From the NCBI RefSeq assembly GCF_016722765.1, contig NZ_JAEQND010000011.1, positions 1 to 64,000 on the forward strand: 64,000 nt of DNA, written 5' to 3'. Below the pieces are notes generated by a model that was given only the letters and a program-made list of their open reading frames with translations, ran no database searches and had not been told where the DNA came from. Below, in pieces: positions 41,967 to 50,961 of the stretch; the first letter of the stretch is position 1; each line of letters opens with the position of its first letter. Both the position numbers and the translations under genes were made by a program. Origin of the DNA: Ramlibacter alkalitolerans. Its GTDB lineage: Bacteria > Pseudomonadota > Gammaproteobacteria > Burkholderiales > Burkholderiaceae_C.

Positions 41967-44018
41967 TCAGGTGACGGTGGGCCGATTCTCGCCTGCCGCC
42001 GGCGCCTCGCGGCGCAACAGCTGCATGGCCATCGCGGCGATCACGCCCGCGATGCCGGCCAGGTCGGCCATCCAGCCGGGATAGGCCAGCAGCACGCCCG
42101 CCACCAGCAGCAGCACGCGCTCGACCTTGGTCGTGCGGCGCAGCGCCCAGCCCTGGAAGCCCGCCGCCAGCGCGGCGATGCCGAGCCCGCAGGTCAGCGT
42201 CACCTCGGCGATGGACCACCAGTTGGCATTCGCCAGCGCCTTGGTGGACCCCATCAGCAGCAGGCCCTGCCCGCTCGGGTCGAGCACGAACATGAAGGGC
42301 ACCAGGAACGCCGGCACGGTGTACTTCCAGCATTGCAAGGTCGTCTTGTACGGATCGCCGCCGGTGATCGCTGCCGCCGCGAACGGCGACAGCGCCGTCG
42401 GCGGCGAGACCTCGGACAGCACCGCGTAGTAGAAGATGAACATGTGCGCCGCGAAGTCGGGCACGCCCAGCTTGATGAGCGCGGGCGCGGCGATGACGGC
42501 GCAGATGATGTACGAGGCCGTGACCGGGACCGCCAGGCCGATGATCCACACCACCAGCGAGGTGAAGATCGCCGTCAGCAGCAGCGAGCCGCCGGCATAG
42601 TCGATCACGATCTGGCTGAACTTCAGGCCCAGGCCGGTGAGCGTGACGACGCCCACGATGATACCGGCGCCGGCGCAGGTGGTCGCCACGTTCAGCACGC
42701 CGATGGAGCCGCCTTCCATGGCCTTGATGAAGGGCGAGTTCCACAGGCGCCTGAGCACGCCGGGGCCGCGGAAGATGTCGTACGGGATCAGCGCCGTGTC
42801 GCGCCGCAGCATGCTGGTGAGGCCGGACACGACCGTGGCCCAGAACACCGACAGCACGGGCGAGAAGCCCCACAGCATGAAGAAGACGATGGAGACCAGC
42901 GACAGGAAGTGGAACCAGTAGCGCCGCGTCAGGTGCCAGACCGTGTCGACCTTCTCGAACACCGTCTCGTGCATGCCGTATTTGCGCGCGTCGATCTCCA
43001 CCATCAGGAACAGCGCGAAGTAGAACAGCACCGTCGGGATGCACGCCATCAGCAGCACATCCAGGTAGGAGATCTTCAGGAATTCGGCGATCAGGAAGGC
43101 CGCGGCGCCCAGCACCGGCGGCGAGATGATCGCGCCGAGGCCGCCGGCGGCCAGCAGCCCGCCCGCGGCATTCTTCTCGTAGCCCACCTTCTGCAGCATG
43201 GGATAGGCGACCGAGCCGAGCGTCACGGTGGTGGCGACGCCCGAGCCGGAGGGCCCCCCGAGCAGGAACGAGGCGAGCACCACCGTGCGGCCGGCGCCGG
43301 TGGGCTTGCCGCCCATGGCGGAGAAGGAGAAGTCGAGGTAGAACTTGCCGGCGCCCGAGTACTGCAGGAAGGCGCCGAAGATGGTGAACAGGATGATCAG
43401 CGAGGACGACACGTCCACGGCGCTGCCGAAGATGCCCTCGAGCGTCATGTACATCACGCCGACCAGGCGGCCGACTTCGTAGCCCTTGTGCGTCCAGGGC
43501 GCGGGCAGCAGGGGGCCGCCGAGCGCATAGAGCAGGAAGCAAATGCAGATCACCGGCATGATCCAGCCCGAGGTGCGGCGCATGCCCTCGAGCACCAGCG
43601 CGATCAGCGCCACGCCGAACACGATGTCCATCGGCAGCGGCGAGGTGTTGCGGTCGGTGAAGTCGTCGCCGCCCTGGATCGCATAGACGACCACCGCGAT
43701 CGCCAGCAGCGCGGCGATCCAGTCCCACCACATCACGCGGTGGCGCCACCGCGCCGAGATCGGGAAGACCAGGAACACCAGGAAGAGCACGAAGGAGACG
43801 TGCACCGGCCGCAGCGTCTGCGTCGGCACGATCGCATAGGCCGTGTACAGGTGGAAGACGGACATCACCACCGCAGTCAGCGTGATGAAGATGGCGAGCC
43901 CGCCTTTCAGCTTGTTCGCCGCGCCCTCCTCCTGCTCGATGTACTCCTCGGCCTTGCGCAGTGCCGCCGCCTCGATGTCGGCGCTCAGCTGCGCCCGCTC
44001 TGCCTGGTGATCGCTCAT
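41967..44018 (-). CDS. TRAP transporter fused permease (4TM/12TM fusion)
   Basis: 683 residues with about 16-18 membrane helices. The N-terminal quarter corresponds to the small DctQ-like subunit. The remainder is DctM-like, with FGAFLQYSGAGKFYLDFSFS, GGKPTGAGRTVVLASFLLGG and GGLLAAGGLGAIISPPVLGA. Such fusions pair with TAXI-type binding proteins, as here (44026, 7 nt upstream). It imports organic acids driven by a sodium or proton gradient. Confidence 0.93.
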   Translation of the reverse strand: MSDHQAERAQLSADIEAAALRKAEEYIEQEEGAANKLKGGLAIFITLTAVVMSVFHLYTAYAIVPTQTLRPVHVSFVLFLVFLVFPISARWRHRVMWWDWIAALLAIAVVVYAIQGGDDFTDRNTSPLPMDIVFGVALIALVLEGMRRTSGWIMPVICICFLLYALGGPLLPAPWTHKGYEVGRLVGVMYMTLEGIFGSAVDVSSSLIILFTIFGAFLQYSGAGKFYLDFSFSAMGGKPTGAGRTVVLASFLLGGPSGSGVATTVTLGSVAYPMLQKVGYEKNAAGGLLAAGGLGAIISPPVLGAAAFLIAEFLKISYLDVLLMACIPTVLFYFALFLMVEIDARKYGMHETVFEKVDTVWHLTRRYWFHFLSLVSIVFFMLWGFSPVLSVFWATVVSGLTSMLRRDTALIPYDIFRGPGVLRRLWNSPFIKAMEGGSIGVLNVATTCAGAGIIVGVVTLTGLGLKFSQIVIDYAGGSLLLTAIFTSLVVWIIGLAVPVTASYIICAVIAAPALIKLGVPDFAAHMFIFYYAVLSEVSPPTALSPFAAAAITGGDPYKTTLQCWKYTVPAFLVPFMFVLDPSGQGLLLMGSTKALANANWWSIAEVTLTCGLGIAALAAGFQGWALRRTTKVERVLLLVAGVLLAYPGWMADLAGIAGVIAAMAMQLLRREAPAAGENRPTVT

Positions 44019-44025
44019 CGCCGCA

Positions 44026-44985
44026 TCAGTTCAGCTTGATGCCCTTTTCGGCGAAGTACTTGACGGCACCCGGGTGCCACGGGACCGGCGTCGCGTCCTT
44101 CTTCTGGTTCTCCAGCTTGAAGTTCTCGGCTTCCTTGTGGACGGCCACGATCTCGGGCTTGTGGTCGAACACGGCCTTCACGATGTTGTAGGCCGTCTTG
44201 TCGTCCATGCTGGCATTCGCCACCAGGATGTTCTGCACGGTGGCCTGGTGGTTGTCGGCTTCCATGCCCCGGTACACGCTCTTGGGGATCACGTCCTGCA
44301 CGTACAGGTTGCCGTACTTCTTGTTCATGGCGGGCACCAGCTCCGCGTGGTCGATCATCTTGATCTTGTTGCCGGGGGTGTTGGCCAGGTCGGACACGGC
44401 CGCGGTGGGCAGGCCGCCGACCCAGAAGAAGGCGTCGATCTTGCCGTCCTTGATCGCGTTGACGGATTCGGCGACGCCCAGGCGCTCGCGCTTGAGGTCC
44501 TTGTCCTTGTCCAGGCCGGCGGCTTCGATCAGGCGGAAGGCCATGACTTCGGTGGCGCTGCCGGGAGAGCCGGTCGACACGCGCTTGCCCTTCAGGTCGG
44601 CGAACTTCGCGATGCCCTTGCCTTCCACCGTCACGACGTGCATGCGGTTCGGGTACAGCACCATCAGCGTGCGCACCGGCACCTTGCCGCCCTTGAACTT
44701 GTCCTCGCCGTTGAGGGCGTCCTGCGCGGCGTCGCTCATGCTGAAGGCGACGTACGGCTTGCCGCTGCCGATCAGCTTGAGGTTGTCGACCGAGCCGCCG
44801 GTGACTTCGGCCGTGGCCTGCATGCCCGGCACGTACTTGGACAGCACGGCCGCGAGGCCGCCGCCCATGGGGTAGTACACGCCCCCGGTGCCGCCGGTGG
44901 CGATCGAGATGTTCTGGGCTTGCGCTGCCATGACCACCGCGAACGCGGCGATCAGGCCGAGGAAGACGGTCCTGAGGAACTTCAT
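44026..44985 (-). CDS. TAXI-family TRAP substrate-binding protein
   Basis: 319 residues with a signal peptide (TVFLGLIAAFAVVMAAQA). ISIATGGTGGVYYPMGGGLA is the TAXI opening and GKRVSTGSPGSATEVMAFRL the ligand region. First gene of the operon TAXI protein, fused permease, aldolase, OsmC. GGAGAC precedes the ATG. The ligand is unknown, but the downstream aldolase-family enzyme suggests a keto acid. Confidence 0.93.
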   Translation of the reverse strand: MKFLRTVFLGLIAAFAVVMAAQAQNISIATGGTGGVYYPMGGGLAAVLSKYVPGMQATAEVTGGSVDNLKLIGSGKPYVAFSMSDAAQDALNGEDKFKGGKVPVRTLMVLYPNRMHVVTVEGKGIAKFADLKGKRVSTGSPGSATEVMAFRLIEAAGLDKDKDLKRERLGVAESVNAIKDGKIDAFFWVGGLPTAAVSDLANTPGNKIKMIDHAELVPAMNKKYGNLYVQDVIPKSVYRGMEADNHQATVQNILVANASMDDKTAYNIVKAVFDHKPEIVAVHKEAENFKLENQKKDATPVPWHPGAVKYFAEKGIKLN

Positions 44986-45126
44986 GCTTGTCTCCGTGGT
45001 GTTGACACTCCGGCTGCGGGTACGCGGCCGGGCGCGTTCATTCTGTCAGTGAGGCAGGGGCAGGTGTGTGGGGGGTTTCCAGCACCCCGGAACGGTGCAC
45101 CCCTGTTGGCGTGCTAACCTGAAAGC

Positions 45127-45558
45127 ATGTTCAACCCGTCCCAGGAAGACGTGCGCCGCTTCTTCTGCAGCGTGCACGCTAAGGCCCGCGCCGGTGAGCT
45201 GCTCGATGCGCTCGAGACACTGGCGAGCGAATGGCTCAAGGAGCATCCGGAATACGACCCGGACATGCAGGACGCGCAGGCGGCCGTCGCCCGGGTCTAC
45301 GACGGATCGGGCGGCCAGGCGAATCCCTTCCTGCACCTGTCCATGCACCTGTCGATCAGCGAGCAGTGCTCGATCGACCAGCCGCGCGGGATCCGGCAGG
45401 CGGTCGAACTGCTGGCCGCGCGCCGCAACTCGCTGCACGATGCGCACCACGAGGCGATGGAGTGCCTCGGCCAGATGCTGTGGGAAAGCCAGCGCTCCGG
45501 CAGGCCGCCCGACGGCCAGGCGTACGTGGAGTGCGTGCAGCGGCGCGCGACGCGCTGA
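45127..45558 (+). CDS. DUF1841 protein
   Basis: 143 residues beginning MFNPSQEDVRRFFCSVHAKA and containing NPFLHLSMHLSISEQCSIDQ and HEAMECLGQMLWESQRSGRP, all typical of DUF1841, a family common in beta- and gammaproteobacteria with no known function. It commonly lies next to cytochrome c4 genes, as here, with convergent orientation. Confidence 0.9.
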   Translation: MFNPSQEDVRRFFCSVHAKARAGELLDALETLASEWLKEHPEYDPDMQDAQAAVARVYDGSGGQANPFLHLSMHLSISEQCSIDQPRGIRQAVELLAARRNSLHDAHHEAMECLGQMLWESQRSGRPPDGQAYVECVQRRATR

Positions 45559-45604
45559 GGCCTCGCAAAGCGATAGCTGGCGTTCCGGCGGTTGCCTCCG
45601 GACC

Positions 45605-45733
45605 GGACCAGGACGGCTCCCTGTCCGCCTCTGCGACTGTCCTCCGGCGCGGTTGAGAAACTGGCGCGAAGCTGGCGTCGCGCCCGCGCCTCCCCCTTAT
45701 GTCGCCGAGTCGGACAGGGACCCGTCCTGGTCC
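45605..45733. repeat. Long inverted repeat in a gene-free stretch
   Basis: GGACCAGGACGGCTCCCTGT (45605-) and the near-exact complement ACAGGGACCCGTCCTGGTCC (ending 45733) match at 22 of 23 positions. They are 83 nt apart, within the otherwise empty 45559-45916 interval between two convergent genes. It could be a small mobile element or a structured RNA; no coding frame seems real. Confidence 0.6.
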
Positions 45734-45855
45734 TGCGGTGTGCGGGCGGGAGACGGCTGTCCCCTGCGACGGTCGCACGAGCCGCACTATTTCGCGTCGC
45801 CATTGGAAGGGGCCGCAGACAACAGAGTTTCCTCCCGCCATCGGCGAACAGAAAC

Positions 45856-45882
45856 ACGAAAGCGGCCAGTGGCCGCTTTCGT
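45856..45882 (-). terminator. Terminator of the cytochrome c4 gene
   Basis: ACGAAAGCGGCC, AGT loop, GGCCGCTTTCGT: a perfect 12-bp stem. On the minus strand it is followed by GTTTCTGTTC. It lies 35 nt beyond the stop at 45917. Confidence 0.8.
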
Positions 45883-45916
45883 CGGGAGTCCTCACCGCGC
45901 AAGCGCGCGGACGCCG

Positions 45917-46669
45917 TCAACGGTGGTGGAAGCGCGGCTCCGGGATCGTCGCGACTTCGCCATCGAGCGAGCCGAGGTACTGCGAGATGGCCTTGAGTTC
46001 CGCGTTGGAGAACTGCTTGGCGATGGCGCCCATGATGCCGTTGTTGCGGCCCACGGCGGGATTGTTCTCGGTCTTGTAGGCCCGCAGCGCCTGGAACAGG
46101 TAGTCGGAATGCTGGCCGGCGATCTTCGGGTAGCTGGGATCGATGGGCTTGGAGAAGTTGGCCCCGTGGCACGACGCGCAGTTGGCCTTCTGGATCAGGC
46201 CGGCGACCTGCGAATCGGGCTCGTGCTGCTTTTCGGGAGCGGCCTGGCGTTCGTCCTTGCCGAGGTTCTCGTAGAAGGCCGCGATGTCCGCGATGTCCTG
46301 CTCGCTCAGCGTCTCGGCGATGCCGCGCATCGTCGGGTGCTTGCGGTCGCCGGTCTTGTACGCGTTCAATGCCGAGGCGATGTACTTGGCGTTCTGCCCC
46401 GCGATCATCGGCACCTTGTACACCTCGGGGAAGCTTGACTGGTAGCCCTTGATGTTGTGGCAGCCGAAGCACATGGCCGTCTTCGCTTCGAGGGACTTGG
46501 GGCTGGCAACGGCCTTCGCCGGGCCGGGGCCCGTGGCACCCGGAACCGCCGGTACACCGGGGTTGCCGCTCGCGCCCGCATTGGGCGTCTGCGCCTCGGC
46601 CATCGAGGCCGCCAGCGAGGTCACGCAAGCGACAGATAGGGCAAAAACGGTGGTCAACAGATTCTTCAT
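45917..46669 (-). CDS. Cytochrome c4 (di-haem c-type cytochrome)
   Basis: 250 residues: signal peptide, a Gly/Pro/Ala-rich linker (residues 30-58), and two cytochrome c domains with haem motifs CFGCH (67-71) and CASCH (164-168). Likely axial Met residues are in PTMRGIAE and GIMGAIAK. Cytochrome c4 carries electrons in the periplasm, usually to a cbb3 oxidase. The linker before the first domain is longer than usual. Divergent from the MoxR gene; a strong terminator follows. Confidence 0.9.
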   Translation of the reverse strand: MKNLLTTVFALSVACVTSLAASMAEAQTPNAGASGNPGVPAVPGATGPGPAKAVASPKSLEAKTAMCFGCHNIKGYQSSFPEVYKVPMIAGQNAKYIASALNAYKTGDRKHPTMRGIAETLSEQDIADIAAFYENLGKDERQAAPEKQHEPDSQVAGLIQKANCASCHGANFSKPIDPSYPKIAGQHSDYLFQALRAYKTENNPAVGRNNGIMGAIAKQFSNAELKAISQYLGSLDGEVATIPEPRFHHR

Positions 46670-46763
46670 TTTGCGCGCACAATCTGACGGAGGTCAGTTT
46701 CTTACGATCAACCGGCGATTATAAGGGGCCCTCACCCCCTCGCCCTCCCATCCCCCCGCATCC

Positions 46764-47606
46764 ATGAAGTTCCAAGGTTCCCAGAACTACGTCGCCACGC
46801 AGGATTTGATGCTGGCCGTGAACGCATCCATCACCCTGAAGCGGCCCCTGCTGGTCAAGGGCGAACCGGGCACCGGCAAGACGATGCTGGCGGAGGAAGT
46901 GGCCGAGGCGCTGCAGATGCCGCTGTTGCAGTGGCACATCAAGTCGACCACCAAGGCGCAGCAGGGCCTGTACGAATACGACGCGGTGAGCCGCCTGCGC
47001 GATTCGCAGCTGGGCGACCAGCGCGTCAAGGACATCCACAACTACATCGTCAAGGGCGTGCTGTGGCAGGCCTTCACCGCCGACCAGCCGGTGGCGCTGC
47101 TGATCGACGAGATCGACAAGGCCGACATCGAGTTCCCGAACGACCTGCTGCGCGAACTGGACCGGATGGAGTTCTACGTCTACGAGACGCGCGAACTCGT
47201 GAAGGCCACGCACCGGCCGCTGGTGTTCATCACCTCCAACAACGAGAAGGAACTGCCCGACGCCTTCCTGCGCCGCTGCTTCTTCCACTACATCAAGTTC
47301 CCCGATGCGGAGACGATGAAGCAGATCGTCGACGTGCACTTTCCCGGGCTGAAGAAGGAACTGCTGGCGGCGGCCCTGAAGACCTTCTATGACGTGCGCA
47401 ACCTGCCGGGCCTGAAGAAGAAGCCCAGCACCTCCGAGCTGCTGGACTGGCTGAAGCTGCTGGTGGCGGAGGACATCCCGATCGAAGCGCTGCAAAGCAA
47501 GGACGACAAGGTGGCCGTCCCGCCGCTGGTGGGTGCCCTGCTGAAGAACGAACAGGACGTGACCCTGTTCGAGAAGCTGGTGTTCATGCAGCGCCACAAC
47601 CGCTGA
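46764..47606 (+). CDS. MoxR-family AAA ATPase
   Basis: 280 residues. Walker A GEPGTGKT (33-40), Walker B LLIDEIDKAD from 112, sensor region VFITSNNEKELPDAFLRRC. MoxR-type ATPases act as chaperones that insert cofactors or activate enzymes together with a VWA protein. The VWA partner is encoded at 49141, separated by two small genes on the same strand. No target oxidase gene is adjacent. Confidence 0.92.
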   Translation: MKFQGSQNYVATQDLMLAVNASITLKRPLLVKGEPGTGKTMLAEEVAEALQMPLLQWHIKSTTKAQQGLYEYDAVSRLRDSQLGDQRVKDIHNYIVKGVLWQAFTADQPVALLIDEIDKADIEFPNDLLRELDRMEFYVYETRELVKATHRPLVFITSNNEKELPDAFLRRCFFHYIKFPDAETMKQIVDVHFPGLKKELLAAALKTFYDVRNLPGLKKKPSTSELLDWLKLLVAEDIPIEALQSKDDKVAVPPLVGALLKNEQDVTLFEKLVFMQRHNR

Positions 47607-47610
47607 AGCC

Positions 47611-48525
47611 ATGCAGCGCGCTGTCCGTTCCCTGTTGTTCGCCGCCGCCTGCCTCGCCGCCGGCGCGCAGGCACAGACCGCGGCCGCACCGCGCGCCCCG
47701 AACGAGGAGCTCAAGCGGCTCTGCGCCACCATCGCCATGGCGCCGGCCGACCCACGCGAGGCCGCGCGCCGCGCCGAATGCGTGCTTGCCGGCGCGATCC
47801 CGAGCACGAACCGCTTCGAGGAGGCCCGCGTGTTCGCACGCTGGGCGCTCTCCAAGGGCGAGCCCGCCGGCGGCCTGATGCTGTACCTGGCGTTCCAGAA
47901 CGATCCGGCCAACCAGTTCCTGCGCGAAGGCCGCATCGATCCCGAGCGCTACCGGCAGCTCGCCACGCGCACCCTGGAGCAGCGGCGCGAGCAGGTCGAC
48001 GCGATCGAGGGCCTGGGCTTTGCCGCCGGCCGCAACTACCCCGGCGCCGGCCCGCTGCTGGCCGCCTACTTCCACGACACGCTGGCACCGCGCAACGTGT
48101 CGCGCCTGGGCGCGCTCACCGCCTTGTTGATCCGCAATGGCGAGCATGGGTCCGTGATCGAGCGCTTCGCCCGCGAAGCCGATGCGATCGCCCGCGACGG
48201 CGCCGGAACGAAGGCGTCCGCCCGCGTGTTCCTCGAAAGCTACCGTGAAGCCGCCGCCGCCGCGCAGCAGGGCTACCGCGAACAGGCCGGCGGCAAGACC
48301 TGCGAGGACGTGCAGCTCAGGTCCGTCAGCGCGGGCGAGATCCAGGGCGCCGAATTCCTGCCGCTCACCGGCACCCTGGTGGCGGAAAGCTACCTCGTGC
48401 GCGGCCACTGGAGCGAGTTCTGGACCTTCCGCGCCTGCGGCCAGGAAGTGCCGGTGAAGCTCACGTTCCAGGCCGATGGCTGGGGCGGCAGCAGCACCGC
48501 GGCCAGCTACAACAAGGGCACCTGA
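47611..48525 (+). CDS. Secreted protein of unknown function
   Basis: 304 residues with a signal peptide (SLLFAAACLAAGAQAQ). A helical region follows (EARVFARWALSKGEPAGGLM; RYRQLATRTLEQRREQVDAI) that could be Sel1/TPR-like. The last 80 residues look beta-rich (SAGEIQGAEFLPLTGTLVAE; WSEFWTFRACGQEVPVKLTF). It starts 4 nt after the MoxR stop, so co-transcribed. No named family. Confidence 0.7.
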   Translation: MQRAVRSLLFAAACLAAGAQAQTAAAPRAPNEELKRLCATIAMAPADPREAARRAECVLAGAIPSTNRFEEARVFARWALSKGEPAGGLMLYLAFQNDPANQFLREGRIDPERYRQLATRTLEQRREQVDAIEGLGFAAGRNYPGAGPLLAAYFHDTLAPRNVSRLGALTALLIRNGEHGSVIERFAREADAIARDGAGTKASARVFLESYREAAAAAQQGYREQAGGKTCEDVQLRSVSAGEIQGAEFLPLTGTLVAESYLVRGHWSEFWTFRACGQEVPVKLTFQADGWGGSSTAASYNKGT

Positions 48526-48533
48526 GGCGCGCG

Positions 48534-49130
48534 ATGAAGAAGCCCGAGCCCGTGACGCTCGCCGAAGCCGACCTGCGGCTGGAGCCGCTGACGGCGGACC
48601 ACGTGGCGGCTCTCGAAGCGGCTGCGCATGACGGCGAACTGTGGAACCTGCGCGTGACCTCCGTGCCGGCGCCAGGCGAGACGGCCGCCTATGTCGCCGC
48701 CGCGCTCCAGGGCCGCGAGGACGGCCACATGCTGCCCTTCGTGGTGGTCGATGCGCCCAGCCGCCGCGTGATCGGCAGCACCCGCTACCACGACATCGTG
48801 CCGGCGGTGGAGCGGCTGGAGATCGGCTACACGTGGTACGGCAAGTCCTGGCAGCGCACCCACGTCAACACCACCGCCAAGCTGCTGCTGCTGCAGCACG
48901 CCTTCGAGACGCTGGGGGCGCAACTGGTGGGCTGGCGCACCGACAACTACAACTTCGCGAGCCAGCGCGCCATCGAGCGCCTGGGCGCGAAGAAGGACGG
49001 CGTGCTGCGCCACCATGCGCTGCGCCGCGACGGCACGGTGCGCGATACCGTGATGTACAGCCTGGCGGCGGGCGAGTGGCCGGAGGTGAAGGCCCACCTG
49101 CGCTACCAGCTGGCACGGCCGCGCGACTGA
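48534..49130 (+). CDS. GNAT-family N-acetyltransferase (RimJ/RimL-like)
   Basis: 198 residues. LRLEPLTADHVAALEAAA opens the domain, VIGSTRYHDIVPAVERLEIG and NTTAKLLLLQHAFETLGAQL make the acetyl-CoA-binding core, and SQRAIERLGAKKDGVLR is the final motif. RimJ/L members acetylate protein N-termini or small amines. It sits between the secreted protein and VWA genes in one run. Confidence 0.9.
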   Translation: MKKPEPVTLAEADLRLEPLTADHVAALEAAAHDGELWNLRVTSVPAPGETAAYVAAALQGREDGHMLPFVVVDAPSRRVIGSTRYHDIVPAVERLEIGYTWYGKSWQRTHVNTTAKLLLLQHAFETLGAQLVGWRTDNYNFASQRAIERLGAKKDGVLRHHALRRDGTVRDTVMYSLAAGEWPEVKAHLRYQLARPRD

Positions 49131-49140
49131 GGAGATCACG

Positions 49141-50331
49141 ATGCTGATCGACTTCTTCTACACCCTGCGCAGCGCCAAGCTGCCGGTCTCCGTCAAGGAA
49201 TACCTGACGCTCGTCGAGGCGCTCAAGGAAGGCGTGGTCGGCCCGGCCAGCGACGGCGCGTACAGCATCGACGACTTCTACTACCTCGCCCGCACCGCGC
49301 TGGTGAAGGACGAGAAGCACTACGACAAGTTCGACCGCGCCTTTGCGGCCTACTTCAAGGGCGTGGAGCTGATCGCCGACTTCACGAAGGACATCCCGCT
49401 GGAGTGGCTGCGCAAGAACCTCGAGCTCGAACTCTCGCCGGAGGAGAAGGCGAAGATCGAGAAGATGGGGTGGGACGAGCTCATGGAGACGCTCAAGAAG
49501 CGCTTCGAGGAGCAGAAGGAACGCCACGAGGGCGGCAGCAAGATGATAGGCACCGGCGGCACCTCGCCGTTCGGGGCGCATGGCTACAACCCGCAGGGCA
49601 TCCGCATCGGGCAGGACAAGGGCCGCAACAAGAGCGCGGTGAAGGTCTGGGACCAGCGCGCCTACAAGGACTACGACGACAGCCAGGAACTGGGCACGCG
49701 CAACATCAAGATCGCGCTGCGCAGGCTGCGCAAGTTCGCGCGCGAAGGCGCCGAGGAGGAACTGGACCTCGACGACACCATCAAGTCCACCGCCGCCAAC
49801 GCGGGCTGGCTCGACATCAGGATGGTGCCGGAGCGGCACAACAACGTGAAGGTGCTGCTGCTGATGGACGTGGGCGGCACGATGGACGAACACATCCACC
49901 GCGTCGAGGAGATGTTCTCCGCCGCCAAGGCGGAGTTCAAGCACCTGGAGTTCTACTACTTCCACAACTGCGTCTACGACTTCATGTGGAAGAACAACCG
50001 GCGGCGCTTCAGCGAGAAGTTCCCGACCTGGGACATCATCCGCAAGTACAACAAGGACTACAAGCTGATCTTCGTCGGCGACGCGACGATGAGCCCGTAC
50101 GAGATCCTGCAGCCGGGCGGCAGCGTCGAATACAACAACGAGGAAGCCGGCGCCGAATGGCTGCAGCGCCTGACCAGCGCCTTCCCGAAGTTGGTCTGGA
50201 TCAACCCCGAGCCGCAGGGCGTCTGGCAATATCGTCAGAGCATCTCCGTCATCCAGCAGCTGGTGAACCACCGCATGTACCCGCTCACTATCAAGGGCCT
50301 CGAAGAGGCCATGCGGCTCCTGGTCAAATAG
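49141..50331 (+). CDS. CoxE-like VWA domain protein
   Basis: 396 residues. The metal-ion-dependent adhesion motif is LLLMDVGGTMDEH, with Gly and Thr where the standard DxSxS has Ser; VGGSM-type variants occur in this branch. N-terminal residues 1-130 are helical and charged, with an inner basic stretch. It is the partner protein of MoxR ATPases. GGAGATC precedes the ATG. Last gene of the moxR run; a family C repeat follows. Confidence 0.9.
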   Translation: MLIDFFYTLRSAKLPVSVKEYLTLVEALKEGVVGPASDGAYSIDDFYYLARTALVKDEKHYDKFDRAFAAYFKGVELIADFTKDIPLEWLRKNLELELSPEEKAKIEKMGWDELMETLKKRFEEQKERHEGGSKMIGTGGTSPFGAHGYNPQGIRIGQDKGRNKSAVKVWDQRAYKDYDDSQELGTRNIKIALRRLRKFAREGAEEELDLDDTIKSTAANAGWLDIRMVPERHNNVKVLLLMDVGGTMDEHIHRVEEMFSAAKAEFKHLEFYYFHNCVYDFMWKNNRRRFSEKFPTWDIIRKYNKDYKLIFVGDATMSPYEILQPGGSVEYNNEEAGAEWLQRLTSAFPKLVWINPEPQGVWQYRQSISVIQQLVNHRMYPLTIKGLEEAMRLLVK

Positions 50332-50359
50332 CGCTGCCCGTTCTCGCCACCGCTCCGCC

Positions 50360-50398
50360 CCCTCTCCCCCCCGGGGGAGAGGGCTGGGGTGAGGGGGT
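50360..50398. repeat. Family C repeat
   Basis: CCCTCTCCCCCCCGGGGGAG followed by AGGGCTGGGGTGAGGGG, downstream of the VWA gene, able to fold as a short stem. Confidence 0.75.
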
Positions 50399-50452
50399 TC
50401 CTGAAAGTTCGCACCGACAGCTGTCGATGGTGCAGCGGCGCGCCAGCGCCGC

Positions 50453-50527
50453 TGGTACCACCGACAGGAATCGAACCTGTATCTAGCGCTTAGGAGGCGC
50501 TCGTTCTATCCATTGAACTACGGCGGC
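50453..50527 (-). tRNA. tRNA-Arg (anticodon CCU)
   Basis: Read on the minus strand: acceptor GCCGCCG, D-arm GTTCAATGGAT, anticodon stem-loop AGCGC-CTCCTAA-GCGCT with anticodon CCU, T-arm CAGGTTCGATTCCTG, and the 3' end GGTGGTACCA with an encoded CCA. All four stems pair with only G-U exceptions. CCU reads the rare AGG codon. Confidence 0.95.
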
Positions 50528-50535
50528 GGGCCGCC

Positions 50536-50541
50536 ATTGTA
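50536..50541 (-). promoter_or_regulatory. Possible -10 box for tRNA-Arg
   Basis: TACAAT on the minus strand, 8 nt upstream of the first tRNA base. No good -35 hexamer is seen. Confidence 0.4.
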
Positions 50542-50573
50542 TGGCGGGGCGCGCAGCCCTTCCGCGCCGGGGC

Positions 50574-50786
50574 TCAGAAGTAGCCCATCTCCAGCGCCCG
50601 GATCGCGACGAAGCTGCAGGCGGCCGTGAGGAGCAGGAGCCAGGCGCCCGGGAGCGCGTTGAGGCGGGGGAACAGCAGCAGCGCGGTGAGCCGGCGCGAG
50701 CACTCGCAATCGCGCCCTTCGCGGGAACACTCCGCGTACGCGCCCTGGGGCAGGGCGGCTCGGCGGGGCGCGAAGGGCAGTTGCAT
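50574..50786 (-). CDS. Possible small membrane protein
   Basis: 70 codons from ATG 50786. The N-terminal half is basic with a Cys pair (SREGRDCECSRR), then a hydrophobic stretch (GAWLLLLTAACSFVAIRALE) ending in MGYF. No ribosome-binding site and no family. The rest of the gene-free stretch 50528-50961 shows nothing else. Confidence 0.35.
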   Translation of the reverse strand: MQLPFAPRRAALPQGAYAECSREGRDCECSRRLTALLLFPRLNALPGAWLLLLTAACSFVAIRALEMGYF

Positions 50787-50961
50787 GGGGGTGCGGACTG
50801 TGCTGTGGTCTGTTCCCAGAGTAGGCAAGCGCGGCGAACGGCATTGTAGGCAACTTACTACACGCGCCGTGAGAAGCGGGATGGACGGCGCCGCCCACAA
50901 CATGCCGCCCCAGGTCGGACGCGGCGCCGCTGCGATGCTGCAGCGCCGCATGCAGCCGGCA

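Noticed and set aside
41832..44039. Plus-strand frame of 735 codons
   Set aside because: Lies opposite the TRAP permease; low-complexity Arg/His/Gln/Ala sequence with no recognised domain.
49861..49905. Missing MIDAS serines in the VWA protein taken as loss of function
   Set aside because: VGGSM/VGGTM variants occur in CoxE-like members, so this does not indicate a broken gene.
50453..50527. tRNA-Arg as an integration site of a genomic island
   Set aside because: No integrase, no direct repeat of the tRNA end and no change in gene content are seen on either side within the window.
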